This document shows, one piece after another, positions 51,255 to 59,725 of a DNA stretch of 64,000 nucleotides. The DNA comes from Clostridiales bacterium UBA6114 (GTDB taxonomy: Bacteria; Bacillota; Clostridia; Oscillospirales; Butyricicoccaceae): NCBI GenBank assembly GCA_002423435.1, contig DIWE01000043.1, positions 5,460-69,459 on the forward strand. Direction: 5' to 3'. Each line of letters begins with the position of its first letter. Position 1 is the stretch's first letter. The translations under genes were made by a program, and so were the position numbers. The notes below the pieces were generated by a model. The model saw nothing but the letters and a program-made list of their open reading frames with translations, was not told where the DNA came from and did no database searches.

Positions 51255-54128
51255 TCATGCGTCCGGATTTGAGAGGGCTTCCGCCGCTTCCCGGTAAGCG
51301 TTGTGATAGGCAATGCGCTTTCGCATGGCCCAATGGGCCTCAAAGACCGAAAGGTACTCCCCGCCATACAGGGCGACGACCTTTCGCGCCGAAGCGGCGC
51401 TTTTTTGCAGCTTAAACTGTGCAACGGCTTCCTCAAAAAGCTCTGTGTCCGCCCTAAGCTCGTCCCTGCGTATGCTGTAGCGCTTCTCAAGACTGAGGAT
51501 CGAGTCGGAGACCCCCATCGCGGCAAGGTCTTTTTTGATCTGGGAGAGGTTTACGCCGATCAGCTTTTTGACGTCATTGGACTCGGATTCGTGCCAGAGG
51601 GCGTCAAAGATCTGCTCCTTGGTCACGCCCCCGGGGCCTGCGTCAAGGAGAAACGCCAGAAGCTCCCGTTCCTTTTTGGTGCGCATTTTCAGCGTGGCCC
51701 GCCTGTCATCATAAGAAAAAACCGCAAAATCTCCCAGCATCCGGATGTAGGCCTTTTTGGGGCGATAACCCACAAATTCCATCATTTGCTTCGCAAAACC
51801 GGGCTCAATGCCACTGTCATAAGCAAACTGCAGGATAGGGTCGTAAGCGCTGCGCATCCTGAAATACTCATAGATGCCGTTTTCTTCACACAGACGGAGA
51901 AAACGATGTGTCAAAGCGGAGGCTTTTTCGCTCTCTTTCTCCGCAAGGGCTATCCTTGCCAAAAAACCATAGGCCATGGTCGCCACCATCATGGTGTTCG
52001 ACCGTTCGCCGATCTCGATGGAGCGCCGGGCGCACTCTGCCGCCCTCTCAAAATCGGATATGCTGCCGAAATAGTTGTAGAGCCTGCCGTACGCGACGGT
52101 CTTAAAGTGGTCGCTGACCTTGGGAATGCTTTCAAAAATCTCGCAGATAAGCCCTTCCTTATTGCCGTCTGTAAACATCAGCCCGTAGATGCTGCGTTGG
52201 AGCTTTGCCCAGATCATCTGAAACTCGGCCTTACGGTAAAGCGGCGCGTATTCATCGGCCAAAGTGAAGTATTTGACAGTGGTTTCATAGCTCTGACTGC
52301 CGCCATTCATCCTGTCTATCGTAGTATTCTGATAGTGGATCTCAGCGGCGAAGAGATATCCGAGCCACAGTTCCTCGTAACGCCCGGAGCTTCGGAGCCT
52401 TTGCAGGCCGGATGTTACAAGCTCCACCGCCCTGTCGCGGCGGCCCAGCATCTGATAGGACTTCGCCACATAGATATCGACGCTGTGCAGCTCGAGCTGT
52501 ATGCGTTCGCTTTCCGGGATTTCCAGAGATTTCTCGTAGCAGCGCACGGAGTCCTTCATGCGCCCCGCTACGTAATGGATCACGCTCAGGTAGCGTTCAT
52601 ACCACGCCCGGACCCTCATGCTGCCGGATTTCGCGCAGGCCTCCATCATGCGGCAAGAGAGGTCGTATGCCTCGTTAAGCTGCGAGTTCCAGCAAAGATT
52701 ATAGATCTTCTCAATAACGACGTGGTAGGACTGTTCCGACTCCGGATGCTCAAGGCCCGCGATGAGCCCGTCCAGCAGAGCGTTCGACGCCTCAAAAGAG
52801 ACAAAATTACGCAGTACCCGCGCTTTATGTACCATCCCCTCTATATACAGGTCTGTTTTTTGATCCGTCAGCATGGGCAAGGCCCTGTCGAGACAGATTT
52901 TTGCCTCGGTAAAATTGCCGATGCTGGACAGGAGCGCGCCTTTGGCAATCAAAAGCTCCAGATCAGCTTCCGTGTCGTCTGAAAGCGCGCCGAACCACGT
53001 CCTCAGCTCATGGAAGGAACCGTTTTGTATATAGCTCCTGTAACCTGCAAGGATAATCTTCCGAAGCAGCTGACTGTTCCCGGATGTGATCGCGTATGCG
53101 GCGGCATTTGTATACTGTCCGGTGCTAAAATAATATTCCGCCGCCCGACGATGCATGATGTTCGCCCTGCCGAGGCCCTCCAGGCTCAGCAGATACTCCC
53201 TGAAAAGCGGATGATAGCGGTAATACCCCCCCTCGGTTTTGATCGTGAAGATACCCCGCGCAATCAGGCTTTCCAGCATAAGCCTTGAATTTCTCCCGGC
53301 CAGAACGGCGTCAAGCATCTTGGGGTCCAGTTCCTCAAAGCACGCGGTGTCCTTTAAAAATGCCATTATCTCCGGGGAAAGATGGCTTAAGCACTCGCAA
53401 AACAGGTAGGAATGAAGCGTCTCGTTCCCATGCGTCGAAAGCTCGGTCTCGGATAAACCGTTCTCCATCAGCACCTTAAAGGAAGCGACCGCGATGGGCC
53501 AGCCCTCGGTGATCCGATAAATATGCTCATCTTCAAAGCCTATGAGCTCCATCGCCTCTTCCTTTGTAAAGGCCAGCTCGCTCTGCGTGATCTCCAGCAG
53601 GCTTCCCCTTAACTTAAAAGACGCCAACTCCGGCCATGTGGCTTCGCGGCTGCTTAAAAAGAAGCGTGCCCCGTCCGGACAGTATTTCATGATGCAGACG
53701 ATCAGCCTTCTGACCTGCTCGTCTTTAAGAGTATGCAGGTCGTCCAGGACAATCAGAAGCTCGTTTGTATTTTTTTCAATGTTGCTGACAAAGGCGTTTG
53801 CCAGCATGGAAATAAAGTTCGGCGCTTCCTCAAACGGAAGATATTCGGATGCGTAAAAACAAAAATCCGGAAATGTCCTTTTGAGCGCCTCGCTCACAAT
53901 ATCCAAAATGGCAAAAACATCGCTTTCTCCGTCAAACGTGACCCAAACGGCATTTCTCGATAAGCACGCGATCTGCGAAAGCAGCGTTGTCTTGCCGTAG
54001 CCTGCGCCCCCGCGCACATAAATGAACTTCTGCGGACTTTCATGAACGGCTTTTATAAGCATATCGCGCCTGATTTCACCTTTGGCCGCTCTGGGGACGG
54101 ACAGTCTGGCGCTCGATACGGAAATCAC
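51255..54128 (-). CDS. STAND-type transcriptional activator with TPR region and BTAD-like C-terminus
   Basis: A 957-residue protein of the MalT/AfsR kind. Walker A GGAGYGKT is at 40-47 and Walker B LLIVLDDLH at about 124-132, followed by SSREATWPEL sensor text. Residues about 330-790 are helical repeats of the TPR type. The last 160 or so residues have a winged-helix/BTAD arrangement: RMLGDFAVFSYDDRRATLKMRTKKERELLAFLL, VTKEQIFDALWHE and a partial BTAD ending LFEEAVAQFKL. There is no LuxR-type helix-turn-helix. The start is GTG 54128 after GGGGTGGTGA. The target is unknown; it converges on the giant surface protein gene, which is a candidate. Confidence 0.85.
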   Translation of the reverse strand: MISVSSARLSVPRAAKGEIRRDMLIKAVHESPQKFIYVRGGAGYGKTTLLSQIACLSRNAVWVTFDGESDVFAILDIVSEALKRTFPDFCFYASEYLPFEEAPNFISMLANAFVSNIEKNTNELLIVLDDLHTLKDEQVRRLIVCIMKYCPDGARFFLSSREATWPELASFKLRGSLLEITQSELAFTKEEAMELIGFEDEHIYRITEGWPIAVASFKVLMENGLSETELSTHGNETLHSYLFCECLSHLSPEIMAFLKDTACFEELDPKMLDAVLAGRNSRLMLESLIARGIFTIKTEGGYYRYHPLFREYLLSLEGLGRANIMHRRAAEYYFSTGQYTNAAAYAITSGNSQLLRKIILAGYRSYIQNGSFHELRTWFGALSDDTEADLELLIAKGALLSSIGNFTEAKICLDRALPMLTDQKTDLYIEGMVHKARVLRNFVSFEASNALLDGLIAGLEHPESEQSYHVVIEKIYNLCWNSQLNEAYDLSCRMMEACAKSGSMRVRAWYERYLSVIHYVAGRMKDSVRCYEKSLEIPESERIQLELHSVDIYVAKSYQMLGRRDRAVELVTSGLQRLRSSGRYEELWLGYLFAAEIHYQNTTIDRMNGGSQSYETTVKYFTLADEYAPLYRKAEFQMIWAKLQRSIYGLMFTDGNKEGLICEIFESIPKVSDHFKTVAYGRLYNYFGSISDFERAAECARRSIEIGERSNTMMVATMAYGFLARIALAEKESEKASALTHRFLRLCEENGIYEYFRMRSAYDPILQFAYDSGIEPGFAKQMMEFVGYRPKKAYIRMLGDFAVFSYDDRRATLKMRTKKERELLAFLLDAGPGGVTKEQIFDALWHESESNDVKKLIGVNLSQIKKDLAAMGVSDSILSLEKRYSIRRDELRADTELFEEAVAQFKLQKSAASARKVVALYGGEYLSVFEAHWAMRKRIAYHNAYREAAEALSNPDA

Positions 54129-54200
54129 GTCGTCACCACCCCGAATAAAATTTCATTAGTGATTTTATTTTATTGTATAATTGCTAACACTTCAATAATT

Positions 54201-54238
54201 AATGTCCACTGAATCAATGCGATTTGCGAATCGCATTT
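54201..54238 (-). repeat. inverted copy of the 38-base repeat at 7409-7446
   Basis: On the minus strand it reads AAATGCGATTCGCAAATCGC, then CATT, two differing bases, and TTCAGTGGACATT; 36 of 38 bases agree. It contains the same AATGCGATT palindrome. The surrounding 54129-54384 gap otherwise holds the promoter below. Confidence 0.75.
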
Positions 54239-54314
54239 ACAAAAAGGGAAAAACTTGCTCTTTTGGCTTTCAAACAAAAGCGACTCGTGGTTGACCCGGT
54301 CGATTTGCCGACCT

Positions 54315-54346
54315 GGTTTATTCTCCGTTTACATTGCTGATATAAT
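54315..54346 (+). promoter_or_regulatory. promoter of the two-component operon with two 11-bp-spaced boxes
   Basis: GGTTTA (54315) and CGTTTA (54326) are 11 bases apart, the second inside TCCGTTTA; TATAAT (54341-54346) follows 9 bases later. The same box and spacing occur before the exporter operon, so the response regulator probably activates its own gene. Confidence 0.6.
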
Positions 54347-54384
54347 ATAAACAATAGATAGAAAGCCGAAGGGAGGGCGTATCC

Positions 54385-55062
54385 ATGGCCACCGTTTTAG
54401 TCATCGACGACGACCCGTATATTCGGGAGCTGGTCGGCACTTTGTTACAAAATGAAGGCTTCCCGGTACAGGAAGCCCGGAATGGGCGGGAAGCGCTGCA
54501 AAAACTGAATGAAACGAAAATCGATCTGTGCGTCCTCGACCTGATGATGCCCGAAATGGACGGCTTCGAGTTCTGCCGCCACGCGCGGCGGTATTACGAG
54601 GATCTGCCCATCCTTATGCTGACGGCAAAAGGCGAGATCAGTCAAAAGGCGAAGGGCTTTGAGCTCGGGACGGACGATTACCTGACAAAACCGTTTGAAG
54701 GCGCGGAGCTTTTAATGCGCGTCAAAGCGCTGCTCAGACGATATAAGATCGCAGCAATGCAGGCCGTGGAGATCGGCGCGCTGACGCTCGACAAAAACAG
54801 CTACACCGTGTCCTGCGACGGAGAACAAAGCGACATTCCCATGAAGGAGTTTGAGCTTTTGTTCAAGCTGGGTTCCTCTCCCGGAAAGACCTTCACGCGC
54901 GATCAGCTGATCGAGGATGTGTGGGGCTACGATTTCGAGGGGAACGAGCGGACGCTCGACGTGCATGTAAACCGCCTGCGCGAGCGCTTTCCGGCGGACC
55001 GGTACCGGTTTAAGATTGCGACCGTCCGCGGGCTCGGCTATCGGCTGGAGGTGCAAAAATGA
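54385..55062 (+). CDS. OmpR-family response regulator
   Basis: A 225-residue regulator. Receiver domain 1-120 has the acidic pair DDD at 8-10, the phosphorylated Asp52 in LDLMMPEMDGFEF, Thr in MLTAKGE and Lys in DDYLTKPFEG. The C-terminal winged helix (about 128-225) has KEFELLFKLGSSPGKTFTRDQLIEDVWG and RTLDVHVNRLRERF. It should bind direct repeats with an 11-bp period, as seen at 54315 and 56155. AGGGAGGG precedes the ATG. Its last codons overlap the kinase gene (ATGA). Confidence 0.93.
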   Translation: MATVLVIDDDPYIRELVGTLLQNEGFPVQEARNGREALQKLNETKIDLCVLDLMMPEMDGFEFCRHARRYYEDLPILMLTAKGEISQKAKGFELGTDDYLTKPFEGAELLMRVKALLRRYKIAAMQAVEIGALTLDKNSYTVSCDGEQSDIPMKEFELLFKLGSSPGKTFTRDQLIEDVWGYDFEGNERTLDVHVNRLRERFPADRYRFKIATVRGLGYRLEVQK

Positions 55063-56147
55063 GACATGCAGACCATAAAAGGCGCAGATGGAGATGGATC
55101 TCTCGCATAATGCTTTCGGTTTTCCTGTTTGCGGCCTGTTTTGCCGCAGGATATGGGCTCGCGGAACTGATTTTCCGCTTTACCGGCCGCCCCGCCGCGA
55201 TTTGGACGCACGTTATTACGGGGCTTTCCGGCCTGTGCGTTTTCGCGCTCGGAGCGAAGGTCTTCGTAGGAATGCACATAAGGGCACATCGAAGAAACGG
55301 ACGCGGGCGTTGGGATACAGTCCGAAACGAATTCTTAGACGACACCATCAAAGCCATAGAACGCATCGCGCGCGGGGATTTCAGCGTGCTGATACCGGTG
55401 AACGAGCTAAACCCTTTTTCCGAGGTTGCCGAAAGCGTCAACAAAATGGCGAGGGAGCTTGGCTCGATGGAGAACCTGCGGCAGGATTTTATTTCGAACG
55501 TATCCCACGAGATACAGTCTCCGCTGACCTCGATCGGCGGGTTCGCCTCTCTTTTGAAAAACGACGCGCTTACGCCTTCGCAGCGCGCGCATTATATCGA
55601 TGTGATCGAAACCGAAGCGGGGAGGCTCTCCAAATTAAGCGACAATCTGCTGAAGCTGTCGTCCCTCGAGAGTAACGCGCAGCCGCTTACCGTAACGTCG
55701 TTTTCACTGGATAAGCAGCTTCAAAACGCCGTTTTAGTGCTCGAGCCGCAGTGGGCTGAAAAGGACATCGATCTTTCCCTCATCCTTGAAAAAATCACTT
55801 ACAGCGGCGACGAGGGTCTGCTCACCCAGGTCTGGATCAACCTGATCCACAACGCGATCAAATTCACGCCCGAAAAAGGAGAAATCGGCGTCACACTGAC
55901 AAACGGCGGGGAGACGGCGGTTTGCCGGATATCCGACACCGGCGCCGGAATCTGTGATGAGGACAGGATGCATATTTTCGAGCGTTTTTACAAGGCCGAC
56001 AAAGCCCGTGACCGCGCTTTGGGCGGCAGCGGGCTCGGGTTGTCGCTCGTAAAAAAAATCGTGGAGCTTCACGGCGGCACGGTTACCGTGGAAAGCCAGA
56101 TCGGAAAGGGAAGCACATTTACCGTAACGCTGCCTCTGAAAGAATAA
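55059..56147 (+). CDS. sensor histidine kinase
   Basis: A 362-residue kinase with two membrane helices (about 16-37 and 50-72) joined by a loop of only about 12 residues, so it has almost no external sensor and probably senses through the membrane or the ABC exporter, as intramembrane-sensing kinases of antibiotic-stress systems do. A HAMP-like linker follows (about 95-140), then the H box SHEIQSPLTS with His150 and the ATP-binding boxes HNAIKFTPEKG, DTGAGI and GGSGLGLSLVKKIVELHGG. It is coupled to the response regulator by a 4-base overlap. Confidence 0.93.
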   Translation: MRHADHKRRRWRWISRIMLSVFLFAACFAAGYGLAELIFRFTGRPAAIWTHVITGLSGLCVFALGAKVFVGMHIRAHRRNGRGRWDTVRNEFLDDTIKAIERIARGDFSVLIPVNELNPFSEVAESVNKMARELGSMENLRQDFISNVSHEIQSPLTSIGGFASLLKNDALTPSQRAHYIDVIETEAGRLSKLSDNLLKLSSLESNAQPLTVTSFSLDKQLQNAVLVLEPQWAEKDIDLSLILEKITYSGDEGLLTQVWINLIHNAIKFTPEKGEIGVTLTNGGETAVCRISDTGAGICDEDRMHIFERFYKADKARDRALGGSGLGLSLVKKIVELHGGTVTVESQIGKGSTFTVTLPLKE

Positions 56148-56154
56148 GATCGTT

Positions 56155-56210
56155 CGTTTACACTCCGTTTAACTCGGATTTATCCTCCGTTTAATTTGCG
56201 GCCGTAGAAT
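56155..56210 (+). promoter_or_regulatory. response-regulator boxes and promoter of the exporter operon
   Basis: Four direct boxes CGTTTA, CGTTTA, GATTTA, CGTTTA start at 56155, 56166, 56177 and 56188, each 11 bases apart. TAGAAT at 56205-56210 lies 11 bases after the last box, and no -35 is seen, as in promoters activated by OmpR-type proteins. It begins 8 bases after the kinase stop codon. Confidence 0.7.
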
Positions 56211-56239
56211 AAGACCGTAGATTAAACGGAGGTGTTTTT

Positions 56240-56362
56240 ATGTTTTCAATAATTGTACTGCTGTGCCGCGCGATCGGGCGCATGATCAAGGCGTTTCCGA
56301 CGCGGGGCGCCGATGCATCCGGCATATCGCATTTTGCGTATGAAGCGGGGGGAATCGCATGA
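56240..56362 (+). CDS. 40-residue coupled small protein before the ABC transporter
   Basis: ATG 56240 has GGAGG 7 bases upstream and opens a 40-codon frame, MFSIIVLLCRAIGRMIKAF and on, with a hydrophobic start and an ending in EAGGIA. Its TGA overlaps the ATG of the ATPase gene (ATGA at 56359-56362), which has the weaker ribosome site GGGGGG. It may be a true small membrane peptide or only a translational coupler. Confidence 0.5.
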   Translation: MFSIIVLLCRAIGRMIKAFPTRGADASGISHFAYEAGGIA

Positions 56363-57306
56363 GTTCGATTATTTGTGTAGACGGGCTTGTCAAGCAATAT
56401 TCCAAGGCAAAGGAGCCCGCGGTAAAAGGCGTAAGCTTCGATGTGAACGAGGGGGACTTTTTCGCGTTTCTGGGCCCCAACGGCGCGGGCAAGACGACGA
56501 CGATCTCGATCCTGACGACCATGCTTTCAAAGACGTCCGGCGGTGTGACGATTGCCGGATACGACGTGGAAAAGGAGGCGCAGCGCGTGCGGGAAAAGGT
56601 GGGAATCATCTTTCAGCAGCCGAGCCTCGACCCGCAGCTCTCGGCGGAGGAAAACATCCGCTTTCACGCCTGCCTGTACGGTATGTACGGCTACCGCCCC
56701 AGCTTTAAGCTGATGCCCGCCGAATACCGGAGCCGCGTAACGGAGCTTGCCGAAATCGTCGGCATCGAAGAGGCACTGTCGAGGCCCGTCAAGAAGCTCT
56801 CCGGCGGGATGCAGCGCAAGCTGGAAATCATCCGCAGCCTGATCCACACGCCGAAAATCCTGTTTCTCGACGAGCCGACGCAGGGGCTTGACGCGGTCAG
56901 CCGTCGGAGCTTGTGGAATTACATCGACGGCGTCCGTAAAGAAAACGGCACGACGGTCTTTCTCACCACCCACTACATCGACGAGGCGGAGCACGTCGAC
57001 CGCGTCTGCATCATTAACCACGGGAAGATCGCCATTACCGGCTCGCCGAGCGAGATGAAGGCGAGCATATTAAAACAGGAGCTTATTTTGGACGCATTGG
57101 ACAGGGAAGGGCTGATCCGTGAAATCGCGGATATGAACTTAAGTTACTGCGTCGAGGATCATGTCGTCGTTCCGTATCAGGGCATGGAGGCGCAGAAGAT
57201 CATCGCGCGGCTCGAGACAAGGCTTTCGGTGCTGAAGATTCAGGAACCGTCCCTCGAGGACGCTTATGTAGAATATCTGATGAGAGGGGAAGGTGAAGCG
57301 GCGTGA
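56359..57306 (+). CDS. ABC-2 type transporter ATPase, DrrA-like
   Basis: A 315-residue ATPase with Walker A GPNGAGKTT (about 38-46), Q loop FQQPSLD, signature LSGGMQRK, Walker B ILFLDEPTQGLD and switch His in TTHYIDEAE. The C-terminal extension of about 90 residues is like those of DrrA/NatA-type exporters. It energises the permease at 57303, with which it overlaps by 4 bases (GTGA). It is probably induced by the neighbouring two-component system. The substrate may be a drug, lipid or antimicrobial peptide. Confidence 0.92.
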   Translation: MSSIICVDGLVKQYSKAKEPAVKGVSFDVNEGDFFAFLGPNGAGKTTTISILTTMLSKTSGGVTIAGYDVEKEAQRVREKVGIIFQQPSLDPQLSAEENIRFHACLYGMYGYRPSFKLMPAEYRSRVTELAEIVGIEEALSRPVKKLSGGMQRKLEIIRSLIHTPKILFLDEPTQGLDAVSRRSLWNYIDGVRKENGTTVFLTTHYIDEAEHVDRVCIINHGKIAITGSPSEMKASILKQELILDALDREGLIREIADMNLSYCVEDHVVVPYQGMEAQKIIARLETRLSVLKIQEPSLEDAYVEYLMRGEGEAA

Positions 57307-58127
57307 GCGAGCTTGTACTGGGACAGCCAAAAATGAAGTCGAAGATTATGCGGGAACTAAATGCCATAGTCACCATCGCGGCAAGAGACATAACCCTGTT
57401 TTTCAAGTCGCCGGGAATGATCATCATGAGCCTCGCCATGCCGCTTTTCATGATGGGCATGCTGGGCGGCAGCCTTGCGCAGAACATGGCGGGCGGCCTC
57501 GGCTTCGATTATGGGGAATTCATGCTGATCGGGATGCTGGTCAATATGCTGTTCATGACGACGACGACCGGCATTACCTCGCTTGTCGAGGACCACTTCA
57601 CCGATTTCACCCAGGAGATGATGATTTCGCCCGTCTCCCGTTATTCCATCGTGATCGGCAAAATCGCCGGCTCGTCCTTCGGGGCGATCGTCAGCATGAT
57701 CGGCACTCTTATTGTCGGCCTCGTCATGGGGATCACGCTGCCCGTATCGCAGATGCTGGCCGTCCTCGCTTTGTCGCCGCTCATGTGCCTGTCGGCGGGC
57801 GCGCTCGCCATGATTGTGATCGGGCTTATAAAGAGCAACAAAATGGCCAATATGGCCGTGATGCTGATCACGATGCCGCAGATGTTCCTGTCCGGCGCGA
57901 TTATCCCTATTAATCACTCGAGCGGCGTGCTGTTTGTTTTAAGCCGTATGATGCCGATGACCTACTGCCTCGATCTTGTGCGCGCGGTGGTTTACGCCGG
58001 GACGCCGGAATATGATAGCGTGGTGCTGTTCAACCCGGCCGTCACGTGTGCCGCCATTATCGCGATTACGGTCGTCTGCCTGATCGTCGGCACCTTCTTC
58101 TTCGCCAGAAGCGAGAAAAACAAATAA
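57303..58127 (+). CDS. ABC-2 type transporter permease, DrrB-like
   Basis: A 274-residue membrane protein starting at GTG in the 4-base overlap with the ATPase gene. It has six hydrophobic segments and the ABC-2 membrane text FTQEMMISPVSRYSIVIGKI, followed by PQMFLSGAIIPINHSSGVL and RMMPMTYCLDLVRAVVYAG, as in DrrB. It is the membrane half of the exporter. A 35-base gap leads to the regulator gene, so the three genes may form one unit. Confidence 0.9.
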   Translation: MSELVLGQPKMKSKIMRELNAIVTIAARDITLFFKSPGMIIMSLAMPLFMMGMLGGSLAQNMAGGLGFDYGEFMLIGMLVNMLFMTTTTGITSLVEDHFTDFTQEMMISPVSRYSIVIGKIAGSSFGAIVSMIGTLIVGLVMGITLPVSQMLAVLALSPLMCLSAGALAMIVIGLIKSNKMANMAVMLITMPQMFLSGAIIPINHSSGVLFVLSRMMPMTYCLDLVRAVVYAGTPEYDSVVLFNPAVTCAAIIAITVVCLIVGTFFFARSEKNK

Positions 58128-58162
58128 GCATAAATTAAGAAATTAACAGGAGGATTTTCATC

Positions 58163-58780
58163 ATGAACAACAAGGATTTTACTTTAGCCGAACAGTTTTC
58201 ACACATTACCCGGCTGCTCTTTAAGGAACGGCTCCGCAGCTTTAAGACGAGCGGCGGGCCGGATGCCTGGCGCAAAAGGCTGCTGGGGCTTGTAAAGGCG
58301 CACCCGGGCATGACATTAAAAAAGTTGTCCGGAATGCTGAACCACCGTATGCCGGCGGGGGAAGAGCTGCTGCTGGGACTTGAAAAGAAGGGGTATGTCG
58401 CGATGAAGCCCGTCGACGGCTCCGAAGACAAGGTTTTAGAGCTGACCGAACTTGGGCAAAAAGAGGCGGCCGAATACCCGGACTTAAACGGCGTGTTCGA
58501 CGTCCTGAGCGATGAGGAAAAAGCGGCCATGAGCGGCTTTCTGACTCGTATAACCGAAGAACTAAAGAAAAAAGCCGGCACGGACGAAAATTCCGGCGCC
58601 GACCCGGATGAAGAATGGTTTGCAGGCATCCATGGCATGTGCGGCATCGCCGGGTTTAACCATATGCGTAAGCTGCATGAGTATTTCCTGTCCCGAAAAG
58701 GCCCGCGCGGGCGTTTTTGGGGAGGCCCCGATTCCCACGGCGCATTCGGAGGCTGCAACTTCTGGAACGAAGAAATCTGA
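58163..58780 (+). CDS. winged-helix (MarR/PadR-like) regulator
   Basis: A 205-residue protein. The first 110 residues form a winged helix: LAEQFSHITRLL, GMTLKKLSGMLNHRMPAGEELLLGLEKKGYVAMKP in two parts, and ELTELGQKEAAEYP, a pattern close to MarR proteins. The second part is Gly-rich at the end (GRFWGGPDSHGAFGGCNFW), like other MarR proteins of Clostridia next to ABC exporters. Cys near the C-terminus could be a sensor. It probably adjusts exporter expression. ACAGGAGG precedes the ATG. Confidence 0.78.
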   Translation: MNNKDFTLAEQFSHITRLLFKERLRSFKTSGGPDAWRKRLLGLVKAHPGMTLKKLSGMLNHRMPAGEELLLGLEKKGYVAMKPVDGSEDKVLELTELGQKEAAEYPDLNGVFDVLSDEEKAAMSGFLTRITEELKKKAGTDENSGADPDEEWFAGIHGMCGIAGFNHMRKLHEYFLSRKGPRGRFWGGPDSHGAFGGCNFWNEEI

Positions 58781-58784
58781 GCCA

Positions 58785-59480
58785 TTACAGCACGATTTTC
58801 ACCCGTTCCTCCAAACGGATTTCATTCGGGGAAACCCGGCAGTCAAATGCGAGCAGGCGCACACCGGATTTCAGCGCGGTCTCCATCGCCTCTCCAAACG
58901 CGGGATGCGTCCGCCGGTTCGGAGTGAGATGCCGGACATTTTTCATCTGAACTACAAACACAAGAAAGGCAAGATAGCCCTCCTCCGCGGCGCGGCACAA
59001 CTCATGGATATGTTTCACGCCGCGTTTTGTCGGCGCGTCCGGGAAAAGGACGATACCGTTCTCCTCGAGGGTGACGCCTTTTACTTCGACAAAAGCCTTT
59101 TGCGAGCTGTTTTCCATGTAAAAATCAAAACGCGAATCGCCGTAGCGCGCTTCCGGTTTCAGAAATGTATGGGGCCCGTCAAAACCGGGCAGCTCTATGG
59201 TTTCGTTTTCCATCGCCTCGCGAAAGACTTTATTAGGTGCGAGCGAGTCGATATTGATCAGCCTGCCCGATTTTCGGACGCCGACGAGGGTATATCGGGT
59301 TTTCCTGCCGGGCCGGAGATCTTCTTCCAGGTAGACGGTGCAGCCCGGAACCAGCAGTTCCCGGCACCGCCCCGTATTCCTTACATGGGCCGTTACTTTT
59401 TTACTTAAAAGCTCACATTCGGCAATAAACCGGTTGGGCCTTAGCCGGAACACGGCTTTTTGCGCGTTATCGTATTTCAT
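58785..59480 (-). CDS. sfsA: DNA/RNA nuclease SfsA
   Basis: A 231-residue SfsA homologue of usual length. It has AECELLSKKVTAHVRNTGRC, NIDSLAPNKVF, the nuclease core ARYGDSRFDFYME and FVEVKGVTLEE (D, E-x-K), and FPDAPTKRGVKH. The fold is that of a PD-(D/E)xK nuclease; in Escherichia coli the name comes from sugar fermentation stimulation. ATG 59480 has AAGGA 9 bases upstream; a TTG 9 bases earlier touches that site. It converges with the wHTH gene, separated by only 4 bases. Confidence 0.92.
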   Translation of the reverse strand: MKYDNAQKAVFRLRPNRFIAECELLSKKVTAHVRNTGRCRELLVPGCTVYLEEDLRPGRKTRYTLVGVRKSGRLINIDSLAPNKVFREAMENETIELPGFDGPHTFLKPEARYGDSRFDFYMENSSQKAFVEVKGVTLEENGIVLFPDAPTKRGVKHIHELCRAAEEGYLAFLVFVVQMKNVRHLTPNRRTHPAFGEAMETALKSGVRLLAFDCRVSPNEIRLEERVKIVL

Positions 59481-59550
59481 GTCACTCAATCCTTATAGTC
59501 GCGGTCATGTTCTAAATATAACACGGTAAGGGATCAGGATAAATTGCCGA

Positions 59551-59725
59551 TTGACTTTTTCTCATAAAAAATGCTATAATCTCAGCGAACTCGGATCGCT
59601 TGTGATTCGAGAGAAGTCATCGGAGGGCTTGTAATCGTAATTACGATGCCGGATAAGATGTCGGGTGCGCCCGGTGTTTTACCCGGTATTTTTTGTATTC
59701 CGAAGGATGCGAAAGGAAACGGCTC
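59551..59725 (+). promoter_or_regulatory. promoter and long structured leader of the MFS gene
   Basis: TTGACT (59551-59556) and TATAAT (59575-59580) are 18 bases apart. The following leader of about 140 bases contains CGTAATTACG and a hairpin CGGGT...ACCCG that runs into TATTTTTTG near 59695, about 30 bases before the start codon. This looks like an attenuator. I could not match it to a known riboswitch. Confidence 0.55.

Noticed and set aside
51303..52982. A 559-codon plus-strand frame across the STAND regulator gene
   Set aside because: It is antisense to a protein with clear NTPase and helical-repeat domains and shows no motif of its own.
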